64,000 nucleotides of DNA from Dendrophyllia cribrosa (taxonomy: Eukaryota > Cnidaria > Anthozoa > Scleractinia > Dendrophylliidae): the NCBI GenBank assembly GCA_024195265.1, contig JAJLRJ010000004.1, positions 28,284,434 to 28,348,433 of the forward strand, in the 5' to 3' direction. Positions 41,901-53,900 of the stretch are shown piece by piece. The notes beneath the pieces were generated by a model, which was given only the letters and a program-made list of their open reading frames with translations, was not told where the DNA came from and ran no database searches. Numbering within the stretch: the first letter of the stretch is position 1; each line of letters starts with the position of its first letter. Both the position numbers and the translations under genes were made by a program.

Positions 41901-44900
41901 AAATATCAAGGCACTCTGTGCCAGTTTATTGCTTGACCGTGTCAACTGTAACACATGGTGTTTGCAACATCATTTGATTTTCACGTAGCGCAGATATCAG
42001 AAACTAATCTTCGCGAAAGTATCCAACGAATCTACAATCCAGGCACTTTCTTATCCTTTAACACTCGCCACTGTTAATTATACACAAGATCCATTTCTCC
42101 TTGCTTTTCTCAGGGTCTTGGTCTCGTCATTTTAACTTTGTTCTCGCATTTTTATTTTAAGCTCCAGATCGTCTCGATGTCACCGTTACAACCACATTAA
42201 TCAACATGATAAGCCACACTATAACCAGTTGGTCCGAAGACTACTACAGACCAGATCCATCACCTGTGTCTGCGGTCGCCGCCTCTGGGACACCCAGTCT
42301 TCCGTCAGTGTCTTCTAGCATGAGTGGCAGCAGGCACGACAGCCTTAACCGAAGCATGAGCATTGAAAGTCAAGCGAGCAGTCCAACGAGTAGACCAGAG
42401 TCAAGCGCGTCATTATGGTCAACGGGGTCTGGCTTTCCTAGGCGTCGGTCGCCATTTGTTCCTTTTGTACTCAGAAATCAAACAGGTGTGGTTTGTTATT
42501 TTTATTTCTGATATATCGTACTTAATATACATATTGCTTTCATATGTGTGTGTGCGTATGTGTTTATTTGTTTATTGTATGTTATTAGCATTTTCTCCTT
42601 TATATCCACTTAATTGAATATCCTTTATATTTTCCAACTATGAGGGCAAAACTATTTTTTGCCCCTTTTCTCTTTATTTCTTAATTATTCATTCCTGTAA
42701 ATTTGTTAATCTTTGGAGAAATAAATAAATACTACTTCTACTATATCGTGTTTTCATGATCATGGACAGGAGCTTGTTTCAGCTTGTTTTATTATCTTGA
42801 AATCGGAAGAACAAATGGCCAAAAGTGATGAAAGCAAAGAACTAAACAGACAGAATAACGACTAAAACAGTCAAAATTCCACCAGAATGGCAATTCTAAT
42901 TTCTTGACCTTCTGTCATTAAATCAAATTTGATGAACTGTAATCCACTTCCATCCTTGCAATCCTGCACTTTATCTCCAAACTACTGCTTCTGTCCTGCT
43001 CCATAGAATCTTTTTATCCAATAAAGTTGTATATTTGGTGGCATTTGTCATTATAAAGTGGAAAAAAGATAAGGGAAATTTTGTCTTTTTATCGGAACAA
43101 TGTGCCACGGAGATGTGGTGTCTTTTTAAAAACCAAAAGATGTTTTTGTATAAACAGAAACTGAAAAATAATGGTCCAGTTTTGCGATAAATTACCACCC
43201 TAGTGTGTTCCCTAATGTACCAAAACTGTTGATGAGTGTCCCTAGTCATAGACGGACTGGATCTGAAGGAATTTTAATGTTTGGATGTTTTATATGTTTC
43301 GCATTGTTTTAAATGATGTTTTTGCCTTTCCCCGGACGTTTTTCATGAGGTATTTGGGGAAACATTTTGTTCAAAATTCAAGATATGAGGTTATCTCAAC
43401 ATTGAAAAGCTGCCAGTACTACTTAGAAAAAAGCGAAGTAATAGATGCATAATCCATGCTACTTTACCACTCAGAGGATAACAAGAATAGTTTATTCAAA
43501 CACTTGAATGGCAATTTTTACAACATTAGAAAAATTGAAAAAACTGAAGTTACAATATGCTTAGGCCCGGTTCAAACGCCGAACTTCACATGTGCCGAAT
43601 TTAATGCAAATGAGTAAGAACAATAGATTTTGCTCATTTGCATTAGATTCGGCACATGTGTCAAGTTCGGCGTTTGAACAGGGCCTAAGAAATAGAACTA
43701 AAACTGGCGTTTTATATATTAAAACTATTTACAATGATATATAAATGTGAGCAGCAGAAAAATGCAAAATATAATGGGCAATCATACCACACCCTGACAC
43801 ATGATGGCAAATCACTTTTACTAAAATGCTTAATCCTGCATCTGAATAAGGGTAATTTGCGAGCGCGACGGAAATTATATTGCCTCACACTGATTCTTCT
43901 GCTTCAATTACAGGATGTGTTTTATGGTTTAAGACGGTAACAACTACTCCATCCAAAGTGATCTTGGCGAGCACAGGGCAGGCACTTCGTGGTGTCCCTG
44001 GGTCCGGCTCAGGAAAGATTTCTGAGTGGAAAGAAGTCCTTCCAGGTGGTGAAGCGCCATTTGAATTCACATCTGGAGAGAAACAGAGGCACAAGGTGAG
44101 TTCCTTGGGGCTTAGGTTACATGCTATCCAACCTCGTCCCCGGGATGAAGTGGTCTCCAATTTCAAAATGGCGATGCGGGCATAGAAACTCCTGCACGAG
44201 ATGGTCAGCATTAGATCCTAAACCACCTAAACCACCTCGGACACCTTATTGACAATTATATAACGTAATGTCGACACTTAGAATTTTATTTTCATTAAAT
44301 TTTAAAGTGTAAAAAAGAAAATCTAAAATCTCCACTCAGGATTGAACCTGTGACCTCAGCTAGGCTTAGGCTTACATAGCCTACCGTACCAGAGTACCAC
44401 CCAGCTTCTCGGGTTGTTTTGGCCTAAATTTAACTATATAAACTGCTGACCCCCAACCTCAAGCTACCAGTTACTCCGTTATATAAGCCTTAATAAGGTG
44501 TCCGAGGTGGTTTAGGTGGATGGGATCTGATGCTAACCGGACGAGATTGCGAAAATACTGCACGAATCGTTATTTGTTTACGTGAGAAACGATGAAATGG
44601 CAATCTGCAAGCTGCAATCTGAAATCAGTATTCAAACGGAACGAAGGCATTTCATCATGTTTTATGCGATAAAACACTCCAGTGTTTTTTAATGGGAACC
44701 TCCATTGTCAGAACAAATCGACGTTAAATTGTCGGAAATAAAGTCGAAATTGAAATTTTTTAAGAGAACAGGTGCAAATATAATTTTATTGTACAAATAA
44801 AATGGAAAAAGATATCACGTATTTTCGCTTTTAAATTTCCCGCGCCCCGCCATTTTGAATATTTATGACGTGTTGCGTCATAAATATTCAAAATAGCGGC

Positions 44901-47900
44901 GCGCGGGAAATTTAAAAGCGAAAATAGGCGATGCACATTTCCCTTTCGTAAACGGTCGATGCCATTTTAGCGACACTTAGAATTATTAGAATTATTTAGA
45001 ATTCTTTTTTCTATCAGAAAAAGAAAAATGCAATTAATTACCTAGAATCGAACCCGGAACCTCTGCATGCTAACATCTCTCCTCTACCACTAGACCACTG
45101 GGTTGATCCGGCAAACCCACGAAAAATTTAATTATAAAAGATGCTTTTCTTACTATATATCAATAACGGGTCACCCTAACCTTTAATCTTACCTAACCGC
45201 GAATCTAGCTTAGATCTAATAATCGCTTTACCTAGGCCCAATTTTATCTAATAATGATAGCCTATTTTCGTCCCAATTCAGGCATAAACTAGAGAGAAAT
45301 AGCATCGACCATTACAAAAGGCTTGGTTACTAATGAATGCTAATGATGGCATCGACCGTTTACGAAAGGGAAATCAGCATAGGCGATATTGATATCCATT
45401 TTTTTGTACACTAAAATTATATTTGCACCTGTTTTTTTTTTTTTAATTTTTTAATGTAGACTTTATTTCCAACAATTTAACGTCAATTTGTTATGACAAT
45501 GGAGGTTCCCTTTAAGTTTTTTGGCAGCCTTTCGTAGAAGCGGAGGATAAAACTTTTTGACGAAAAATAGCACTTATCAGGGCTGAAAATGGTTTTTATA
45601 CAGCTTAACTGGTCCCACACACCCATAATTATATTGGTCGGACAGCTTACAAAATTGGTCGGACATCGCTTTCTTTGAGTTTTTCACCGAGACAATCCAT
45701 TCCATCAGCATACCTGACGCACTAAAGGGTTTGCAATGCATTATAGGGCGATTTTACACGGCCTTTATTGAGTTTTCTGTAATCAGGCAGGGTGTTCATT
45801 GTCTTTTAGTTCGGTAGGTACTGTAAAAACGGTTCTGAAGAAGTAATAATAACTGCGGTACTTTCCTGCGGTGCATTTTTTTATATTTTACAATGTTTAA
45901 TTTGAAATTTTCCTACGTTTCGATTATGGTCTCTCTTGGCAGTGAAAGTGTATTTTCTTGTTATTACAGGAAACTCATGAGCTCAACATTCATCAGGTGG
46001 TTGTTCAGGTGGAAGGCTGGGCTGCTCTCTCACCCGTCTCTATTGATAGAGTCGGTACATTCTTCCGACAGGCGCAGCCCCAGAAAGTGGACACGGCATC
46101 AATGGTAAGATACTTTTAAGATGTTGCCTGCTTATTTGTAATTTAAGTTTTGAGCGGTGTTTACACGGGCGATTTTTGACACGATTTTTGAGGTAATTTT
46201 GTGGTGATTTTCACTGTGACTTCAAATTGCTGCTGATTTCACAGAGATTTGCCGGACCAACATTCAGGGTTTTAAAATAACTAAGGAATGGTACTACCTT
46301 TGCTATGATATCAGCAAGCGGTTAGACCTTCACATGGCTCGGATGACCACGTAGGAACGGCGGTCCCGTCTCCAATGGAGACGTAAAAGAACCACTGAGG
46401 GGGTAGACCGCTTAAGACTATGTTTTTTTTTATCAAATTTATGTCAAATCATTTTTTGTTTGATTTTTTTAAGTGAAGTGACGGGAACACTTCCTGTACT
46501 ACGTTTTCAAGTTCTTTTCCCCTGTGTTTGAAAAATCGAGCAAAAAAGCTGTGGTTTATTAATCCTTTAAGAATTTACCTTCTATCTTCCTTTTGATATT
46601 CAAAGATCATTTTCTGTATAAGTAAATGTACTTACCAATCATTTCAGCACAATTTTGACAAACAAAAATTCCAAATCCTATTGACATAGCGCCTTTAATT
46701 GTGCTATTTATTTTTTTCGGTTTTATTCAGGTTGGCGACCTTCAGTCAGCGCGAGTAGTATTTGATGTGAGTCTAGAGGGCCGAGCACGTAAGGTAGTCA
46801 CTTTAAGATCCGCCCTGATGATAAAGAACAAGATGGACTTACCTGTAGAGATTATGCTTCAGGGACTCACATCACTGCATGGTTAGTTATTTAAGTAATG
46901 ATCCGCATCAGAAGGATAGCGCTGAACGGCAATGCACGATGGAATGTCAACTTTTTTCATTGTTACAACCAGTGATCTCATTGGCCTAGACTCAAAAACT
47001 GCTAAAAAGTTATGGATCAAGGTGCATTTTGTCTAATTTTTTAAGGTTTCAAGTAATTTGAGACCCAATCGCACAACATGCAAGTTTTAAAAGATATCGT
47101 ATTTGGGGAACTTCATCAATGAAGCAAAATTATTAGCTATTGTGTTCTGCTATTCTGATTGGTTTAGCACGAACATTTCCTAAAATTTATTTGACGCAAA
47201 CGAATTTTCTTTATTTGTATAATGAAATATAATTATGAACCATCAGCCCCTCCTCTATTCTTGAAACCAAAGATATTCTATGTGGGAAAGAGCCAATGCC
47301 GCAGAACAATGAAGTTTACTATAGTTCTTATGTGGAGCATTACTTAATTGTCTTGTTTACGGACTTTACTGACTTTCCTTTTGAATGTTTATTATTTTAG
47401 AAGTATGCAACCAATACCCGCCAAACTTCGTGACGTTTTCTAACATATATCTAGGAATATTTTGATGTGACAGATGTTTGTTCATAAAGTGTGATGTTTC
47501 CATGGCAACCATATTTTAACATGCATGTTTACCCAAATTTTGAATTTTCTACATAAATAAACGTTTAAACGGAGTATTTTTAACTGTCTTGCACTAAATT
47601 TTATAATTGACGGTCATTTTAGCATTTTTCTTTTGATTTTGATTAATTTTGAGTCAGTTTTGGTGCTTTTCGAACATGTTGGAAATCAAAGTTGAGAATG
47701 GCGGATCCAAGATGGCGGTTCAACTACCGCGGTATATGACGTCATCACGTCACGTGATCTACCCTATTTTAGACTGTTTTTGACCTACTACAAACCCTCC
47801 AAGGGAGTTACAGAGGAGCGTGCGCATTTTGATGTTCCAAATCAAAGAAATAGTCGGGTTTTGCCCCTTTTTTTGCTTCCTGGAAAGGATAGAGACCATC

Positions 47901-50900
47901 TTAATACTGCACTTCATTCATTTTTAGGGACATCAAACCTTCCAGTCCTTCCCCCTGAGTCCTCAGTTGCTATACCATTACGATGCACCTCTTGGCAGCT
48001 GTACCTAAGACCTCATGGGGTGGGGGTGGGGTTCTGCTCTCGGCCAATAGAATGGAGAAGCGTGTTGAGAAGTCATACAACAAAGGGGTGTAGTCGGGAG
48101 TGTTTTCCTAATTCATCAGCTGGAGAGTCCGGAAAAAAGTTCAGGTATGAGAAGTCTCTTTTCATGTTATATTGCGCAATTAGTTCGCTGTTGCTGTTGC
48201 TGTAGGGGTGAGTTCGGAAGTGGTTGTTTGGTCATGTTAGACAACATAGTATATCCCGAGCCCAAAGTATCTTTCTATTGTTGTCTCTGGGACACAATAT
48301 TTAAGCTTGCATAAGGTGGCTCGTAACAGTTTTCGGCTTTTTGACTGTATAAACTTGGGAAAATTATAACAAAATATCAGGACAAGGTCATAATTAAATT
48401 ATGGTAAAATTAAAATGTACACTTAGTTGTTGACCAAAAGTGACTGTTATTTCGTCATCGATGGTTACCATGGTAACGATATGCGGGAATCATTCAGACC
48501 TACTATTTAGCTTTTAGGGCTTATAACTCAAAAATGAACCCGGTGACCCCCATTTTTTTAGCGTGAAAACTTTTGGCACTTAAAGAGGAAAGTGTAAAAT
48601 TATTTAAAAAAAATTTCTTGGAGCAGATTTTTTATAAACGTAAAAAAAAGACAATTTGTGAGTGGTGAAAAATTTCCTCCACAGAATTTTTTTTAAAATT
48701 TTGTCTGACTTTTCCTCTTAATAAGGAAAAAATATTGAAACAATAAAAAAATGGGGGTAACCGGGCTTGTTGACTTGTGAAAGCCTTCGTGAGTTTCACA
48801 ATATCCACGCGTGAACTCGCGCAATTTAAAATCTGGATTTTACAAGATCGGCATTTACTCATGCTCAGTCAGGATTACCGCTGACCTTTGCGTGTACACA
48901 CGCGGACGCGAGAACCATCGAAACGACCTTCTACCAACGTTTTTGGTTTCAAAGAAGGCAAAGTGGAACGGCAAAAAACCTCATGCACAAATCGAGACGC
49001 CACCAAAGTTTCGACCGGCGGTGCACCCTTCCTCGAGCTTCGCGAGGTTCTGCGAGACACGTCAGATTTGTAGTTAAATCATGTTCGGCGTTGATGTTTT
49101 GATCAGTTGAGGCTGGTTTTAAGTGGGCCTTCGCCATGTATGGCGATGCCCCGTTTCATTCGGTTTTCTGGCGGCCAGCTTAACATACAGGTGTCCGGTT
49201 TTTTGTACAGCCAGCACTAGGCACCGGATATCTGGCACAGCGTGAATATTAACGTTAGCAAAATAACGTTACTGAAGTGTCATGCTACCATTCCCAGGCA
49301 ACTCGTTGTGGATTAATTCATTATTAAAGTGCCACTACGACGAAAATTTTTGTATTTCTTTTCCGTTTTTTTTTTTAACGCAAATGTATCTAATAGCTTT
49401 AGACAAATGTGAATTGTATAAATTAGATTGATATATTCTTGCACAGCCCAGAAATAGCCGGCCGAAAACCCACGAAAATCACGTAAAATCCGTCCGCCAT
49501 TACTCCGTTCATAAATCCGAGCCCACGTTCTACTGGTTTGCGATCTGGTACAAGTGACTTGATTTGTGACGTCAATGACTCTCCCTCTGGGTCACCGACA
49601 ACAAAGCCAAAAGGCACGTGTTGAGTCATTGACGTCACAAAATCTTTAGGCCAACTCGATCCAACTCTCAGGGTTCGGTCCCGGTCATTTTTAAATTGAG
49701 TAATGGCGGCAAGCCGAATTCGAAATATAAAGTTAAAATAATGGCACTTCCTGTACGAGTTTTGACTTGAAACTTCGCAAGGTAAGTAAAGAGTACTTAT
49801 ATTCTCAAAATATGAAGAGAACAGAAAATGTATATTTTTAATCATAGTGGTACTTTAACATTGTTGTGCACAGCACTGCCACAGCTTTGTTGTCGAGAGG
49901 GTTTCTTTGTTTAATGAAATTGTTTGATTGTGCAACATTTGTTGGCTAAAAACGTAAGGTGCCAAGTTTTGCAAGCGTCGGTTTTCTATGAAACAACTGT
50001 GATATTGTCTCTCTGAATAGAGTAATACATGTAACTATTAATTAACATTTTTTCGTTGTCATAACAACAAGGTTCTGTGTGGCAGTTATGCGAGAGGGCT
50101 ACCCCGAGGATGTGCCGTTACATGAAGGTGTTCCAACAAAGGACCTGGATGTAATGCCGCAGCCAGCTCACACCCTGACGATAATGTACCCAGTCATGTT
50201 AGTGAACCTCTTACCATGTGACTTGATCTATCAAGTTAAAAATACGCCGGCCAAAGGCAACATCAAAGCTGGGAAATCTGTGCCTTTATACAGTGTAAGT
50301 ACCATATAAGCCTTTGACGCCTGTGAATACCAATTGTAGATTCAACAGAAAATCTACACTGAAAGTGCCAAATAACACCTGCGAATACCAAACTACAATG
50401 TGACTGTTTAGTCTTTAAAATATGCACGGGAAGCGGGGAAATACGTCCCTTTTGACAGCGTAAGTACCGCATAAAGCCGTTTAAGGTTACAGTGTACCTT
50501 CGGGGGTGTCTCCAGTATAACAGCTCTAGCGTCTTAAGATTACACCTAATATACCTAAACCCAGATATCAAATTAAAGCTTATAGAGCTGGCTATCTAAA
50601 TATGGAAACCATTTGGTAATAAAATGAATTGTCGAATTTTTTACGACGTCTAAATTCGAACGTCCGAATCAGCTTTAAAACGCTATAACTCAAAGCGATT
50701 ATTGTATTTTGCTAATTTGATTTGTTCTCGGGTTTCCGGACACGAAGCGCTAAAAAAACGTGTCGGCGATTTCCCATATTCAATTGCAGTGAAAAGTTAC
50801 AGAATATTTTCGAAAAAGGGAGAAAACAAATTGAAGTGATCGCACGGAAATGGCTCTTGACGAAAAAGTTTTCGGAAATAAGAAATTCGCCGACACGTTT

Positions 50901-53900
50901 TTGTTGATTATATGTTAGCCTAGCTTGTGTCCAAATTTGAGGAAAATCGAACAAATTCCCTTTGAGTTGTAGCTCTTTAAAGTGTCCCCTACAAGCGAAA
51001 AATTAACTTTGAGAAAACAGCCCTTAGAAAAACATATCGCTTCATAAACAAACTCCGCCCACAAAAGTTATACCGTCATTTCTCCGTCAATTTTCACTAT
51101 TTTTCGATAATTTTTTTTGTTTGGATGAAAGTTCATTCTGTAAACTTTATTTTGACGCCAAAAAAACATTTCAATAAATTTTCGATCTGAAGGTACACTG
51201 TAACCTTAACACTTGAGAATACTAGAATTCAAATGTGTCCACGCCGGTTACGTTGCTTGAAGCGTTATAGATTCCACAACTTGAACTGTTTTTCTGCCAG
51301 GCCACTTTTATTACTTCTTTCATTCCGTAGTTAATATTTACATGTACCGTCGTTCATGTATACATTATCGCATTGAACGTTTTGACATACAGGGTTGTCA
51401 ACTATTTTCGATATGCATTCGCTACGAAATAATGTACGCTAACTGTAGGTCTTTGTATTTTTATCTTAATAATTGTATTTTTATCTCAATAAAGGACCTT
51501 TTGAAAATTCATGCTCTTTCTACTGAAAATTCAAGGCCCTGAAAATAGTTATCACGTGTTTGAACGCCTTGAAATTTGTTGCGTATATTATCGTTGATGC
51601 AGAGGTAAAAAAAATGAATTTTAGCACAAGTAAATTTTGAAAAAACGTCATTCAGTGTGCTTCAAAAAAAATGGCTGCCCTATTATTAGATTCTGTATAG
51701 TTTTGAACTAGATATCTTTGTGTAATTTTTGAATTTTGATTGGAACCACACAAAAAATAGTGCTAGTTTCTCTTTCTTATGTGTATGTATTATGACTTTG
51801 TGTTAACAGGCAGACCCCGAGAAGGCCCTTGATCTTGGCATCAGCATTGAGAACTTCGTGTACTGTGATAACATTCGTATTTCAAGACGATTGAGTATGA
51901 TGTCATCTGACATAATTCACGTGGAGTTACAAGATAACCAGAGGCGATCTCTTATTCTTAACGTGAAGGTGTCCGTCAAGCCGGGTGGATCGCTTCGTGT
52001 AAGTTGACCATCACAGCAGATGTGCAAATGTGCATGTGTTAGTGTTAAAATGCGAGACAAGGTGCGAATGCTAAATAAATAATAAAGATAAAAAAAAGTT
52101 CCGGAGTCAGCGTTTTTAAACATGGCACATGACAGCCATTTTGGAAGCTTCCGCTGATTGCTCTGATAGTGATTGCTCTTCAATGACTTAGGTATAACCT
52201 GCGATCAACTTACAAAGCACGTACATGCTCCTTTTATATCTAAATTCTATACACTTTTGATTCCAGAGTTAAGTTTGCGAATTTGCGAATCTGTAATGTT
52301 CGCCACAAACGTTAATTTGTAATTATTCTTATTCAAGCGTTCCATTTTTAACGACAATTATGGCTCCGACGTAGGGATACTAAATCGAATATTCGCTGAA
52401 ATATTCAACTTGCACTCGGGTAATGCAAAATCATTTTAATATTCCTTTATAGATCTTTTTTTCTATACACAAAATAAATACCTAAGTAATGCCCTCGGGC
52501 GATACTCATAACCTCTGTATACCATGAATTTTTTAGTGTAGAAGCGTTTCCTATTCACCGGTTGGCTCATAGGAGCCAATAGCTCTTCATCTTTCATAAG
52601 AATTCATTGCTGGATTTGATAGGTGTCCATATATGCTCCTTACTGGATGATCAACAGTACAGGAATCCCACTGGTGTTCAAACAGGACGCTGTGCCCCAT
52701 GATATGGCGGGTCAATTTGATGAACATGAGATGGCTCGCAGTTTGACTCCATTACTGTTTTCATTCTCAGACAGGGACGCTCCTACAAGGTATGTTATGT
52801 TGTAAGTTAATCTCATAGAGGATTTTGATAACAATTTTTAAAACTTCCAGCTTTCTTTTTTCGCTTGTCGCACAATGCAGTCACTTTAGTGTGGATCACA
52901 ATTGAACTTTATTTGTGTATTATGATACAAATACATGTAAGAAGTGACTGCATGGGCCTTTATCACGCCCCGCCATTTTGTATAAAAACAAAAGATTTGC
53001 CCCCCAAGCCTCGCAGTGAAAAAGTTGAGAACGAGGTTAAGCAGGCGAAAACAAAGCATTTTATTCTCCTGGGAATCAACATGGCCGCCGCGTGATAAAG
53101 GCCCATTGCGAGACCTGACATCGCGATGACATCATGGCTATTGTGTCAACTAAAAGCCCTCATTACCTTGGCGGGTTTGTTCACCCATTTTAGTTCATGT
53201 GATGTATCACATTCCCAAAATATGTTGATTCGTAATGTTTAGAAAGTTTAAGGAATAATTCTCTAGTCAGAGAACGTCACATGATCTGAAATGGGTAAAG
53301 AAACAAACCAAAGAAAAACGATCTATTGACCAACCACATTTTTCGTAACACTTGAACTCTTGGAAGTGTTTTGTGCTAATTTTTCGTTTGCTCGAAATTT
53401 ACAAACGTCATCGTTCTTTATGGTATGATTAACCGTATGCTAGAGAGCAAGATATTGACGGCCCGGGCACGAGGGCCACCCTTAAACAAGAAGAGGGATA
53501 AAAGTTTTGGAGTACAACCTGCAAGAGATTAGACATACTGGAAGCAGCAGGTTTCTCGTGGTCTGTTCAGATAGACAGGTGATCCCACTATTAGTCTAAG
53601 CCCACAAGTATGCATAGCTTACCTTTTTGTCGCGTTCTGGTTACAGGCTTTGATTGAGAAACAGTTAATCAGGGGTAATATAATTATAATTGCGTTCCAA
53701 TGACTATCTTGCTAAGTTGACGTATTGTAAAATTTTGGTCCACATTTTTGACAAAATACCCCTAACATTTTAAAGGGGGCTCACTAGGCCCTCGTGAGCT
53801 TATTTCTAGAATAAACCCGGGCATAAAAGGATGCCTGTTTTCCTTTATAGGTGTCAAATGCGAATTGGTCGGAGTTATCAGCCAGGAAGTGGAAAACCAG

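Larger units (their letters stand above)
44689..45515. mobile_element. Composite foldback, TTAA family H (827 bp)
   Basis: The outer arms TTAATGGGAACCTCCATTGT and ACAATGGAGGTTCCCTTTAA carry TTAA at both edges and extend about 120 bp imperfectly. A second inverted pair (GATGCACATTTCCCTTTCGT-type, 44931 and 45340-45380) and a perfect hairpin (44821-44925) are nested inside, together with a tRNA-like module. Confidence 0.85.

Noticed and set aside
45041..45110. Functional tRNA-Glu gene
   Set aside because: There is no proper anticodon stem and a mismatch in the T-stem, and it sits within a foldback element.
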